Assembly: GCF_023634845.1 (NCBI RefSeq)
Contig: NZ_JAMLJL010000005.1
Coordinates: 186,001 to 250,000, forward strand
Length of the DNA: 64,000 nucleotides
DNA from: Flavobacterium amniphilum
GTDB taxonomy: Bacteria; Bacteroidota; Bacteroidia; Flavobacteriales; Flavobacteriaceae
Reading direction: 5' to 3'
Numbering within the stretch: position 1 is the first letter of the stretch; each line of letters opens with the position of its first letter. Of the stretch, positions 27,587 to 36,066 are shown one piece after another. Position numbers and translations under genes: made by a program. Below the pieces are notes generated by a model. That model had not been told where the DNA came from and ran no database searches. It saw only the letters and a list, made by a program, of their open reading frames with translations.

Positions 27587-28528
27587 ATGACCATTACGCA
27601 ATTACAATATGTCCTGGCTGTAGCCGAGTATAAAAATTTTACATTGGCAGCCGAAAAATGCTTTGTGACACAACCAACGCTCAGTATGCAAATCCAAAAG
27701 GTTGAGGAAGAACTGGATATCATCATCTTCGACAGAAGCAAAAAACCAATACAATTGACTGAAGTTGGACAGAAGATTGTTGCCCAAGCTAAAAATATCG
27801 TTAATGAAGCCGACAGAATTCAGGATATTGTCGATCAGCAGAAAGGTTTCATAGGTGGAGAATTCAGATTAGGAATTATACCAACAGTGATGCCGACTTT
27901 ATTACCAATGTTCCTGAATAATTTCATCAAAAAATATCCGAAAGTAAAACTGATCATTGAAGAATTAAATACTTCTGAAATTGTAACCAAATTAAAAAAT
28001 GGGCATTTGGATGCTGCCATTGCTGCTACACCATTGGAAGAAGAAAAAATAAAAGAAGTCGTTTTGTATTATGAACCGTTTATGGTTTATGTACCACAGG
28101 AGCATCCGAAGTACAGCAAAAAAGAATTAGAAGTATCTGATTTGAATGTGGAAGAGATTTTGTTATTACAGGACGGACATTGTTTCAGGGACGGAATTTT
28201 GAATTTATGCAAAAACAATTCGGTTAATGCCGAAAGTAAATTCCAGATTGAAAGCGGAAGTTTTGAAACCTTGATTAAATTGGCCGATGAAGGTTTGGGA
28301 ATTACACTTCTACCCTATTTACACACATTGGATTTAAAGGAAAATGACAAACAAAAACTGAAACATTTCACAGAACCGAAACCGGCAAGGGAAATCAGTT
28401 TAATTTTTCCTAAGAACGAATTGAAGATTCACATCATCGAAGCTTTACGGACAACCATTTCAGGCGTTTTGCGTGGCGCTATAGCTTTTCAAAACGTAGA
28501 AATCATCAGTCCATTACAAAAGAAATAA
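27587..28528 (+). CDS. oxyR: Hydrogen-peroxide-sensing LysR regulator OxyR
   Basis: Transcriptional activator of peroxide-defence genes. ATG 27587 (MTITQLQYVLAVAEYKNF) gives 313 residues; an earlier TTG would place 7 codons inside the promoter. The helix-turn-helix is FTLAAEKCFVTQPTLSMQIQ (about 18-37). The two redox cysteines fall exactly at 199 and 208 (GHCFRD and NLCKNN), the same numbering as in E. coli OxyR, so disulfide sensing is expected. The neighbour dps is a classical target. Confidence 0.95.
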   Translation: MTITQLQYVLAVAEYKNFTLAAEKCFVTQPTLSMQIQKVEEELDIIIFDRSKKPIQLTEVGQKIVAQAKNIVNEADRIQDIVDQQKGFIGGEFRLGIIPTVMPTLLPMFLNNFIKKYPKVKLIIEELNTSEIVTKLKNGHLDAAIAATPLEEEKIKEVVLYYEPFMVYVPQEHPKYSKKELEVSDLNVEEILLLQDGHCFRDGILNLCKNNSVNAESKFQIESGSFETLIKLADEGLGITLLPYLHTLDLKENDKQKLKHFTEPKPAREISLIFPKNELKIHIIEALRTTISGVLRGAIAFQNVEIISPLQKK

Positions 28529-28531
28529 AAA

Positions 28532-28549
28532 AGGAGCTTAAAAGCTCCT
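28532..28549 (-). terminator. Terminator of the first small paralogue
   Basis: AGGAGCTT/AAGCTCCT hairpin followed on the minus strand by a T tract. Its core is the same as the terminator at 28921-28941. Confidence 0.82.
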
Positions 28550-28570
28550 AATCAAGTTCATGTTTTTGGG

Positions 28571-28768
28571 TTAGACATCAACAATATGTATATATTGTCT
28601 CAGCTCTGGTTTTTCACTTGTGAAATACAACAGCCAATTTTTTAGATGTTCTAGTTCATAAGGAAGTAAATTTCTAACAGCCTTTTTCAATTCCTTTGCA
28701 AAAAGTTTTAAATCAAAGCTAACTTTTTCAAGTACGTTTTTGGTGTAATCGTAAATCATTCGAGGCAT
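28571..28768 (-). CDS. Small protein, paralogue A of a tandem pair
   Basis: 65 residues, not recognised. Very similar to the product of 28947-29144: shared FDxxLFxKELxKAVxxLLPYE and a C-terminal F-T-S/K-EKPELR. Amphipathic helices are predicted by eye; no signal peptide. Starts at ATG with its own promoter region and its own terminator, so the pair is a duplicated gene-plus-terminator unit. Two near-identical 19-bp repeats lie 61-99 bp upstream. Confidence 0.82.
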   Translation of the reverse strand: MPRMIYDYTKNVLEKVSFDLKLFAKELKKAVRNLLPYELEHLKNWLLYFTSEKPELRQYIHIVDV

Positions 28769-28828
28769 AACTACAATTTTATTAATGAAACACTTGATGA
28801 AGAACTCTTAGTAAAAGTAGTTAAAAAC

Positions 28829-28867
28829 ATCGATAAAACGCAAATAAAATCGATAAAATGCAAATAA
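28829..28867. repeat. Two tandem 19-bp direct repeats upstream of paralogue A
   Basis: ATCGATAAAACGCAAATAA at 28829-28847 and the same with one change at 28849-28867: 20-bp spacing, two helical turns. Could be a pair of binding sites for one regulator; no similar pair was seen before paralogue B. Confidence 0.6.
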
Positions 28868-28920
28868 TCGTAAATTATCTAGAAAATACCCTACAGATTT
28901 AACATGAAGTACCATAAAAA

Positions 28921-28941
28921 AAGGAGCTATAAAAGCTCCTT
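28921..28941 (-). terminator. Terminator of the second small paralogue
   Basis: AAGGAGCT/AGCTCCTT with A and T tracts on both sides, directly after the stop of 28947-29144. Can act in both directions. Confidence 0.85.
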
Positions 28942-28946
28942 TTTAA

Positions 28947-29144
28947 TTATACATTCAGGTAAATTTCACATTTTCTGAGTTCTGGTTTTTCTTTTGTAAA
29001 ATCAAAAAACCAGATCCTTAATTCTTCAACTTCGTAAGGTAGTAATTGTTTAACGGCTTTTACAAGCTCTTTACCAAACAAAGCTGGATCAAAACTGACT
29101 CTCTCCAGAATCGATTTTGCATAGGCAACCATTTGTCTTGACAT
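28947..29144 (-). CDS. Small protein, paralogue B of a tandem pair
   Basis: 65 residues, same length as paralogue A and alike along the whole length (MSRQMVAYAKSILERVSFDP against MPRMIYDYTKNVLEKVSFDL). Function unknown. Conservation of both copies, with separate terminators, argues that both are real genes. Cytoplasmic by lack of signal or TM segment. Confidence 0.82.
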   Translation of the reverse strand: MSRQMVAYAKSILERVSFDPALFGKELVKAVKQLLPYEVEELRIWFFDFTKEKPELRKCEIYLNV

Positions 29145-29221
29145 AATAATAATTTGCGGTATTGTACATTCAAATATAGTAAAAACTTACAACTAAAACG
29201 TTATAAATTTGTGAAAATTGC

Positions 29222-29887
29222 TCACACCGATTTAAATCCAACCATCATTTCACGCTTACCGGGCGGGCCAGGCATTTTTTTAACCTGAAAGCCAACTTCC
29301 AATAAAGAACGCTTAACAACGCCTCTGGCTGCATAAGTCACTAAAATTCCTTTTTCTTTTAAAGCCATATACATTTTTCCAAAAATTTCAGTGCTCCAGA
29401 GTTCAGGTTGGACCTGATAACCGAACGCGTCAAAGAAAACAATATCAAATTGATTTACGAAATCTATCTCTTGAAATAATTGTTGCTTTTTGGTTAAGAA
29501 AAAATCAGGGGAAATTTCATTTCGTTCTTCCCAGGAACATTGATGCATCAGTTTAAATACATTTTCATATTGGGATGCATCCAAAGTCTCCACATAATTC
29601 ATTGCAAAAGCCTCATCTTCTTTAACAGGATAAGCTTCAACCCCAACATAATCAATTGAATAATTATTTTTTTGGGATTCCAGATACGTAACAAAAGCAT
29701 TCAACCCTGTGCCGAAGCCAATTTCCAAAACAGAAACAGACTTTCCCTCAAGAAGGTAAAGTCCGTTAGATATAAATACATGTTGGGCTTCCTGAACCGC
29801 ACCATTTTTAGAATGGTAACATTCATCCCAGTTAACTAACTGAATGGTTGTTGAACCATCCAGAGTGGTAATAATCTTTCTTTCCAA
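29222..29887 (-). CDS. mnmD: tRNA wobble-uridine methyltransferase MnmD
   Basis: Rossmann-fold methyltransferase that completes mnm5(s2)U34 in tRNA, equal to the methyltransferase half of MnmC without the oxidase half. 221 residues: SAM motif SVLEIGFGTGLNAF (about 52-65), the acidic turn YVGVEAYPV, the catalytic-region motif FDIVFFDAFGYQVQPELW, and the C-terminal PGPPGKREMMVGFK. Start is TTG 29887, two bases after the upstream stop; no ATG fits. Last gene of a three-gene operon. Confidence 0.92.
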   Translation of the reverse strand: MERKIITTLDGSTTIQLVNWDECYHSKNGAVQEAQHVFISNGLYLLEGKSVSVLEIGFGTGLNAFVTYLESQKNNYSIDYVGVEAYPVKEDEAFAMNYVETLDASQYENVFKLMHQCSWEERNEISPDFFLTKKQQLFQEIDFVNQFDIVFFDAFGYQVQPELWSTEIFGKMYMALKEKGILVTYAARGVVKRSLLEVGFQVKKMPGPPGKREMMVGFKSV

Positions 29888-29889
29888 TA

Positions 29890-30321
29890 TTATTTAATAT
29901 ATAGCTTTTTAATGCGTACAATTGGACCGCCACATTTAACCTCGTGGCATTTTACGCATTCACCTATGCTTGCATTAAAATGTTCTTTCGCGTTTTGCGG
30001 ATCTTCATAAATAAGTTCCTGTGACTTGATAAAAGATGCCGCATGTTCTTTAAAGAAAGTATCATTTTCCTGCTTATCAGTCATTACAGCTTCATGAATA
30101 TTCAAAAAATGCTGGGGAAATTTACCAATAGTGTCACCGTCAACTATGCGTTGCTTTAACCGTTCATTATCCACATACATTTGCTCCATCAGCATTGCCA
30201 TTTCAGACATTTCGTACATCTCAAACTTCTTTTCCTCTTTTTTTGGTAATTCACACTGTTTCTTTTTCTTTTCACATGAGAAAAGTAATAATGAACTGAT
30301 TAAGAAAATAAAAAGACGCAT
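29890..30321 (-). CDS. Small lipoprotein with a C-terminal haem-binding CxxCH motif
   Basis: 143 residues. Lipobox LLFSC with Cys16, then a Lys/Cys-rich and helical body; C122-x-x-C125-H126 (ECVKCHEVKC) is a c-type haem attachment motif, and a candidate Met ligand is not obvious. May be a membrane-tethered mini-cytochrome, or a metal-binding protein. The start overlaps the DUF4920 stop by one base (TAATG). Not assigned to a named family. Confidence 0.75.
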   Translation of the reverse strand: MRLFIFLISSLLLFSCEKKKKQCELPKKEEKKFEMYEMSEMAMLMEQMYVDNERLKQRIVDGDTIGKFPQHFLNIHEAVMTDKQENDTFFKEHAASFIKSQELIYEDPQNAKEHFNASIGECVKCHEVKCGGPIVRIKKLYIK

Positions 30322-30839
30322 TATGATTTTTTAATTAAAACACCTGTTGCCTGAAATGCATACGTCACTTTAGGTTTGGTGATTTTATTGATTTCATCCT
30401 GGGATTTTTTGGCATCTTTGGCATAGTGACGTAATTCATCCACAGAAACGACATCAATATAGGCCTTCCCGCTTACAATTGCTTCACTTCCGTCAGCATT
30501 TAAAGGAACAAAAAAGCCATAATCTTTAAATCGCACAAATGAATTCAAATTGTCTGATAGATCCATATTCATCCAGCAACCTTTCTTTTTACACACTTCT
30601 TTGATTACCGATTTAAACTTAACTGTGATGGTATCTCCTTTTTTAAGAGATTTATATTTTTTCAACATGGCTTTTTCAGTCAACACATTTGAAGCGGTGA
30701 ATTTTTCCCCAAAAACAGCATAATCATTTGTATTGACCATACCTTTTGCAGCTTTCTCTTTTTTAGCAGTAGTTTGTGCGTTTGCAGCAACACCTGTAAA
30801 TAGCACAGCCATTAAAGCAAATAGTTTTATTTTTTTCAT
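30321..30839 (-). CDS. DUF4920-family secreted protein
   Basis: 172 residues with a signal peptide (ending AANAQ). Central IKEVCKKKGCWMNMDLS and FVRFKDYGFFVPLN match the DUF4920 pattern, a Cys-x4-Cys motif that may bind metal or form a disulfide. Periplasmic. First gene of the operon with the CxxCH lipoprotein and mnmD; the pairing of two Cys-motif envelope proteins hints at a shared redox or metal role (inference). Confidence 0.82.
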   Translation of the reverse strand: MKKIKLFALMAVLFTGVAANAQTTAKKEKAAKGMVNTNDYAVFGEKFTASNVLTEKAMLKKYKSLKKGDTITVKFKSVIKEVCKKKGCWMNMDLSDNLNSFVRFKDYGFFVPLNADGSEAIVSGKAYIDVVSVDELRHYAKDAKKSQDEINKITKPKVTYAFQATGVLIKKS

Positions 30840-31058
30840 TTTATTTAAGAAGTTTTTTGTTTACTAATGCAAATCTAGGAGAAATCAGCGAAAAGCTATA
30901 CATACTTTAAAACTTTTCTAAAAAAAATAACATATTGTTAATCCATTTTTTAAAAATTTGATATTATCAAAAAAATAACCCAAACAAATTCGATTCTTGG
31001 TCTTTATTTAACAATATGAGCTGTTTTTTCATAAATTAGCAAAAAAATAATTACAACA

Positions 31059-32126
31059 ATGGGCTTAGATATTCAAAGTGATATTGATTTTACAAAAGTT
31101 AACTCCTCTAAAATCAATCAGGTAGATTTTGAAAACTTAACATTTGGAAATGTTTTTACCGACTATATGTTGGTTTGTGATTTCAGGAATGGAGCTTGGG
31201 AAAAACCTTCTATAAAACCATATGAGCCATTCACTTTAGATCCATCAGCTAAAGTTTTTCACTATGGCCAGGCCATTTTTGAAGGAATGAAAGCTTACAA
31301 AGATGAAAACGACGGTATCTGGTTATTCAGACCTGAAGAAAACCATCAACGCTTTAATAAATCAGCCGTTCGTTTGTGTATGCCTGAAATCCCTGAAAAC
31401 ATATTTGTTGACGGATTAAAGGAACTAATCAAAATTGAAAAAGACTGGGTTAAAAAAGGAAAAGGTAACTCATTATATATAAGACCATTCATGATTGCAA
31501 TCGGTAGTGGTGTAATTGCACAACCGTCAACGCAATACCGTTTCTGTATTATTTTATCGCCTGCAAGAGCCTATTACTCAGGCGAAGTAAAAGTTCTTAT
31601 TGCCGATTATTACAGCCGTGCTGCTAATGGTGGAATTGGAGCGGCTAAAGCAGCCGGAAATTATTCAGGTCAGTTTTATCCGACGCAATTAGCTCATAAT
31701 GCTGGTTTTCAGCAGGTAATATGGACTGATGACGCCACACATACTAAATTAGAAGAATGCGGTACCATGAACGTTTTCTTCAGAATTAATAATACTTTAT
31801 ACACAGCTCCAACGAGTGACAGAATCCTTGATGGTGTTACCCGTAAAAGCTTAATTGATTTGGCAAAAAGAGAAGGAATCAATGTTGAAGTACGCCCTGT
31901 ATTGGTTTCTGAATTAGTGGAAGCCGCAAAAGACGGAAGCCTTAAAGAAATTTTCGGAGCGGGTACTGCAGCTGTCGTAAACCCGATTGTTGGATTCCAA
32001 CATGCTGATACCTACTATGAACTACCAAAATTAGAAAATTCATTTGCCTTAACTTTAAAAGAAAAAATGACTAACATCCAATACAAAATTGATGAAGATA
32101 CTTTTGGCTGGACAGTTTCAGTTTAA
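31059..32126 (+). CDS. ilvE: Branched-chain amino acid aminotransferase
   Basis: PLP enzyme that interconverts Leu/Ile/Val and their 2-oxo acids with glutamate. 355 residues. FEGMKAYK near 76, the PLP-Lys region GIGAAKAAGNYSGQ, EECGTMNVFF and GAGTAAVVNPI are all class-IV aminotransferase signatures. Single gene with a terminator shared with the convergent gene. The 219-bp upstream gap is AT-rich and shows nothing else clear. Confidence 0.96.
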   Translation: MGLDIQSDIDFTKVNSSKINQVDFENLTFGNVFTDYMLVCDFRNGAWEKPSIKPYEPFTLDPSAKVFHYGQAIFEGMKAYKDENDGIWLFRPEENHQRFNKSAVRLCMPEIPENIFVDGLKELIKIEKDWVKKGKGNSLYIRPFMIAIGSGVIAQPSTQYRFCIILSPARAYYSGEVKVLIADYYSRAANGGIGAAKAAGNYSGQFYPTQLAHNAGFQQVIWTDDATHTKLEECGTMNVFFRINNTLYTAPTSDRILDGVTRKSLIDLAKREGINVEVRPVLVSELVEAAKDGSLKEIFGAGTAAVVNPIVGFQHADTYYELPKLENSFALTLKEKMTNIQYKIDEDTFGWTVSV

Positions 32127-32144
32127 ATCATATAAAATTTCAAT

Positions 32145-32175
32145 AAAAAAGCGGTTTATCTAAACCGCTTTTTTT
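32145..32175. terminator. Bidirectional terminator between ilvE and the MazG-like gene
   Basis: GCGGTTTA/TAAACCGC stem, 2-nt loop as drawn (wider in practice), A tract before and T tract after; it serves both convergent genes, and the stop of the minus gene lies in the T tract. Confidence 0.9.
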
Positions 32176-32557
32176 ATTTTAATATTTCCTCAAAATTAGG
32201 TTTGAAGTAATTCGGACCTTTCAACACCTTCCCGTCTTCCCTGTAAATTGGTTTACCGTCTTCACCAAGTTTACTCATATTACTGCGTTGGATTTCGTCA
32301 AAAACTTCTTCGATTTTGTGTTGCAATCCGTGCTCGAGAATTGTTCCGCATAATATATAAAGCATATCACCTAAAGCATCTGCAATTTCAACAATGTCAT
32401 TATTTTGTGCAGCTTCCAAGTATTCCTCATTTTCTTCTTTCATCAAATTGAAACGAAGCAAATTCTTATTCTCTCCTAAATCCCCCGAAGGAGCATTTTT
32501 TATCCCTAACCCGAAAGCGCTGTGAAATTCATGTACAGCCTGTATTTGTTTTTGCAT
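32174..32557 (-). CDS. MazG-like nucleotide pyrophosphohydrolase
   Basis: 127 residues of the all-alpha NTP pyrophosphohydrolase superfamily, which hydrolyses (d)NTPs or related nucleotides to the monophosphate and PPi. The metal motif KEENEEYLEAAQNND followed by EIADALGDMLYI gives the ExxE...ExxD set. Short single-domain form. House-cleaning role is the usual inference; the exact substrate is unknown. Confidence 0.86.
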   Translation of the reverse strand: MQKQIQAVHEFHSAFGLGIKNAPSGDLGENKNLLRFNLMKEENEEYLEAAQNNDIVEIADALGDMLYILCGTILEHGLQHKIEEVFDEIQRSNMSKLGEDGKPIYREDGKVLKGPNYFKPNFEEILK

Positions 32558-32628
32558 TTTTTTAGTGATTTATTCGCCTGCAAAATAGTATATTGATTTT
32601 ACAATTACTTATTTTTGTCAAAAAAAAT

Positions 32629-32817
32629 ATGTTCAGTAAAGGTCAACTATTGTTTGCATTAATTTTTGCCGTTAGTTTCATTGCCGTTATGGTTTTTTCA
32701 TACAGAAAAGATTTAAAACTCCACAAACAATATTACAAAGGAAGCATTTGGATACTACTTGCATTTTTACTTTTTATCGGATTACTCTTTGTAATCAAAA
32801 CGCTATTAAAAGATTGA
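32629..32817 (+). CDS. Small two-TM membrane protein
   Basis: 62 residues from ATG 32629 (MFSKGQLLFALIF); a longer reading from 32593 would run through the -7 box TATTTTTG at 32610-32617 and is rejected. TM segments at about 6-22 and 42-58 are joined by a basic loop (YRKDLKLHKQYYKGS). Not recognised; divergent from the MazG-like gene. Confidence 0.72.
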   Translation: MFSKGQLLFALIFAVSFIAVMVFSYRKDLKLHKQYYKGSIWILLAFLLFIGLLFVIKTLLKD

Positions 32818-32880
32818 TGTAAAAAGAGAATGTTTTAACATTTTTTTTCTAAATTTACGCGACTCACTTTACCCGGATCT

Positions 32881-33936
32881 ATGAAGATTGCTAAATACAT
32901 TTTCTTATTAATCCTCCTTACAATAGGAACGGTTTCTGTTTTTGTTGCCACTAAGGACGGAAGCTATACAATTGAAAGAAAAAAGATTATTGATGTTCCC
33001 AAAAGCATCGTCTACAAATATGTAACCGACAAACAAAACTGGGATTCCATTAATCCCTGGAAAGATGAAATCTGGAAAATCAACAAAATTGAAAATCCGG
33101 ATGAAGAAACTCTGATTCATAACATTACCATTAATGAAATTGTTAATGATTTGAAGCTTACTATAAAAGATACTTTAAACAAAAAAACTGTTTTAAGCTG
33201 GAAAACCGAGGGAAGTTTGTCTTTCAGGGACAAATTCCTAAGCATCATCGGAAGAGGTGTCAGCAATGATTTTGCCGATAAGTTTGATGAAGGACTGAAT
33301 TCCATCAACCATACACTTACAAGGGAAATCAATACTTATACTATTAAGTTGGACGGATTTATAAAACGCGATACCATTTTCTATATCCAGAAAGTAATGT
33401 CTGCAAAAGCCGAAGAAATTCCGCAAAAAATAAAATTTTATCTACCTAAATTAAAAGAGCTTATTATAACAACTAACACTCCAACAAAGGGAGCTCCTTT
33501 TATTGTTTACCATCAAAAAGACACCGTAAACAATTTATATAAATTTTCATTGGCCATTCCAACAGCGAAAAAAGTGTATACATCCACCGACAGTGAATTT
33601 TACACAGGTCAAATCAACCCGTCCAGTACTGTAAAAGCTACTTTAACCGGAAATTACAATCATAAAAAAGAAGCATTATCCAAAATCCGTGAATTCATGG
33701 TAAAAAACAATTTGGAACAAAGCGACAATTTCAAGGAAATTGAAGTCATCTCCAAAAACATCACAACCGATAAATCAGCATCTAAATGGATAACTGAAAT
33801 TTTTGTACCAGTGAGACCGATAAAAAAAGAAGCTCCGGTAGAAAAAGCCAAAAGTGTTAATCAGGATTCGATAACAGAAGCGATTGTGAAAGACATTCTT
33901 AATGCTGACAAAAACAGAAAAAACAAACCACAATAA
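32881..33936 (+). CDS. SRPBCC/GyrI-like domain protein, membrane-anchored
   Basis: 351 residues. An N-terminal hydrophobic segment (about 4-24) is followed by a START-type SRPBCC domain (ERKKIIDVPKSIVYKYVTD; about 30-180) and a second region (about 200-315) resembling the GyrI/AraC effector-binding fold (ATLTGNYNHKKEALSKIREF). Such pairings bind hydrophobic small molecules. Ligand unknown. Ends in a Lys/Asn-rich tail. Own terminator. Confidence 0.7.
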   Translation: MKIAKYIFLLILLTIGTVSVFVATKDGSYTIERKKIIDVPKSIVYKYVTDKQNWDSINPWKDEIWKINKIENPDEETLIHNITINEIVNDLKLTIKDTLNKKTVLSWKTEGSLSFRDKFLSIIGRGVSNDFADKFDEGLNSINHTLTREINTYTIKLDGFIKRDTIFYIQKVMSAKAEEIPQKIKFYLPKLKELIITTNTPTKGAPFIVYHQKDTVNNLYKFSLAIPTAKKVYTSTDSEFYTGQINPSSTVKATLTGNYNHKKEALSKIREFMVKNNLEQSDNFKEIEVISKNITTDKSASKWITEIFVPVRPIKKEAPVEKAKSVNQDSITEAIVKDILNADKNRKNKPQ

Positions 33937-33940
33937 ATAA

Positions 33941-33967
33941 AAAAGCCGGTAAAAAATACCGGCTTTT
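33941..33967. terminator. Bidirectional terminator
   Basis: AAAAGCCGGTA/TACCGGCTTTT with a 5-nt loop, between the convergent SRPBCC and tcdA genes; A and T tracts on both sides. Confidence 0.9.
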
Positions 33968-33983
33968 TTATTTATATTCTTCA

Positions 33984-34703
33984 CTATTGTTTTTTCAATA
34001 AATCCCTTACCACTTTCTCTGCTGCATGCAAGCCGAACAAAGCGGGCATCCAACTGTTGGTTCCGTAAAAAGATTTCTTGAAGTTTGAACCATCAGTCAT
34101 TTTAACACTGTCGTAATCCGGTCTCTCGTGCGAGTAAACCACTTTAACACCACTTGAAATACCTTCAGTTTTTAATCGCTTACGTACTTGCTTAGCCAAT
34201 GGGCAATAATCTGTTTTTGAAATATCCTTCACACATACTTTCCCGGCTTCAAACTTCCCTCCTGCTCCCATATTACTGATAATTTTTACCTTCTTACGTT
34301 TAGCTGCTATAATCAGGTTCAGTTTAGGCGTGATACTGTCAATGCAGTCCATCACATAATCGTATTCTTCAGTAACCAATTCAAAAGCTCTTTCCGGTGA
34401 AAGAAATTCCTGAACAATTGTTAATACCAATTCGGGATTGATATCCATCAAACGTGCTCCCATCAATTCTACTTTTGGCATTCCAACCGTTGAATGCAAA
34501 GCCGGTAACTGTCTGTTAATATTTGTGATATCCACCACATCTCCATCCACAATGGTAATTTTACCCACTCCGGCACGGGCAACAAATTCGGCAGCAAAAG
34601 AACCAACACCACCCATACCAACTATCAATACATTGGAATTTTTTAACTTTTCTAATCCTTCTTTTTTAAATAATAACTCTGCTCTTTCTTGCCACACTGC
34701 CAT
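33984..34703 (-). CDS. tcdA: tRNA threonylcarbamoyladenosine dehydratase
   Basis: E1-like ATPase that cyclises t6A37 to ct6A in tRNA. 239 residues. NVLIVGMGGVGSFAAEFVAR holds the ATP-binding GxGxxG (about 24-43), then VDGDVVDITNINRQL, DCIDSITPKLNLI and the C-terminal LFGLHAAEKVVRDL. The family length and the CVKDISKTDYCPLAK region agree with TcdA rather than ThiF/MoeB. TatD follows upstream on the same strand. Confidence 0.93.
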   Translation of the reverse strand: MAVWQERAELLFKKEGLEKLKNSNVLIVGMGGVGSFAAEFVARAGVGKITIVDGDVVDITNINRQLPALHSTVGMPKVELMGARLMDINPELVLTIVQEFLSPERAFELVTEEYDYVMDCIDSITPKLNLIIAAKRKKVKIISNMGAGGKFEAGKVCVKDISKTDYCPLAKQVRKRLKTEGISSGVKVVYSHERPDYDSVKMTDGSNFKKSFYGTNSWMPALFGLHAAEKVVRDLLKKQ

Positions 34704-34754
34704 TTTTACGATCTTTATTTTATTATACCTAATTATTTCTTTTTAATCTATTCT

Positions 34755-35390
34755 CTAAATCTGAAACACTTTTTTGAAATTATTTTCAACCTGCTGTTCC
34801 ACTTCTATATTTTTAATCAATGAAGCTTTATTATAAACTTCTTGAATTGTCTCTTCTATAGTGTCTGTTTCCATAAAAAAACGGTCATTCGGTACTTTCT
34901 CAAAAACCGAAGCCAATTCAAGATTACGGAGCAGGTATTTACCAAAAGACAAATAAAATCCGTTATCCAGCAATGATTTTGCCACTTGAAAATTTTTAGA
35001 AAAACCATGAATAATCATTGGCTCTTCTATTTTCAATTTCTTTTTTATTTCGATAACTTCCTGATATGCTGAAACGCAGTGCAAAATTACAGGTTTTTTA
35101 TATTTCTGTGCAAATACTAATTGTTTTTCAAAAACTGAAACCTGAAAATCCAAAGGAGTATCGATCCGTTTATCCAAACCACACTCGCCAAGAGCCATAC
35201 AATTTGGCAATTGTAACTTTTCTTCAACAATTTTCAAATGTCTGTCCAAATTTTCCGGATCAATATACCAGGGATGGATTCCAATCGAAAAAAAATGTGC
35301 TTTTGGGTCAAAATCATAAGGATACTGATTTACAATTTCAAAAACATTTTCAGTTTCGGAAGCCTTGTGTGTATGAAGATTATACAACAT
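34755..35390 (-). CDS. TatD-family hydrolase
   Basis: Metal-dependent deoxyribonuclease/hydrolase of the amidohydrolase superfamily. About 211 residues from ATG 35390 (MLYNLHTHKASE; the codon before is TTG). HTH near the N-terminus, SIGIHPWY, ALGECGLD, VILHCVSAYQE, MIIHGFSKN and FMETD provide the metal ligands. Shorter than E. coli TatD (260). The stop of the DUF1684 gene overlaps its ATG (TGATG), so translation is coupled. Confidence 0.88.
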   Translation of the reverse strand: MLYNLHTHKASETENVFEIVNQYPYDFDPKAHFFSIGIHPWYIDPENLDRHLKIVEEKLQLPNCMALGECGLDKRIDTPLDFQVSVFEKQLVFAQKYKKPVILHCVSAYQEVIEIKKKLKIEEPMIIHGFSKNFQVAKSLLDNGFYLSFGKYLLRNLELASVFEKVPNDRFFMETDTIEETIQEVYNKASLIKNIEVEQQVENNFKKVFQI

Positions 35391-35983
35391 CAATCGTGGA
35401 ATTTTTTAACTCCGGCATTTATTTCAATATCCAAATCATTTTCCATAGGAACAATCGGACAGGAATACTTATAGTTATAAGCACAGTAAGGATTATAAGC
35501 TTTATTGAAATCAATAATCACTTCATTACCAACAGGAATGCGCATATCGAGATATCGCCCGCCTATGTAACTTTCTTTTCCGTTTGTCAAATCACTGAAG
35601 GGTAAGAAAAGATAATCTTCATATCCGGGTTTTTTCATTAAGTCTAAATTTTGGTATACCAACAATTTTAAATTTTTCTTACCTATCTGAAACTTCAATT
35701 CTCCGTAAATCCGGTATTTAGGTTTTCTCTCCGTAGTGGTTTTCATTTCGAAAGTTTTACCTTCGATTCGGGTAAAAACAGCCTTTATTTTATAACTTTC
35801 ATCAATCGAAAAAAAATCAAGCGACTTAAAATGTGCTAAATCTTCCTTCATTAACGGACTTGAAGTACTGTCTGCAAATTCCTTATTCAGATTTTGCTGG
35901 TAATCATATGCAGATTCCAATTTTTCCTGCCCGAAAACAACATTAAACGTAAAAAAAAGCAGTAAAAAATATATTCTTTTCAT
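35390..35983 (-). CDS. DUF1684-family secreted protein
   Basis: About 197 residues with a signal peptide (LLFFTFNVVFGQ). The C-terminal FNKAYNPYCAYN, then YSCPIVPMENDL and INAGVKKF, are the conserved DUF1684 block with two invariant Cys. Function unknown; likely periplasmic. ATG 35983 is preferred over a GTG at 35998 because it places the signal peptide at the start. Operon with TatD. Confidence 0.85.
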   Translation of the reverse strand: MKRIYFLLLFFTFNVVFGQEKLESAYDYQQNLNKEFADSTSSPLMKEDLAHFKSLDFFSIDESYKIKAVFTRIEGKTFEMKTTTERKPKYRIYGELKFQIGKKNLKLLVYQNLDLMKKPGYEDYLFLPFSDLTNGKESYIGGRYLDMRIPVGNEVIIDFNKAYNPYCAYNYKYSCPIVPMENDLDIEINAGVKKFHD

Positions 35984-36066
35984 TGTCGTATTTTTCACAA
36001 AATTAGGTTAAACAATTTTCACTTCAAAGCAGTATTTCACTAACTTTGAGACTCATAATTTATACA

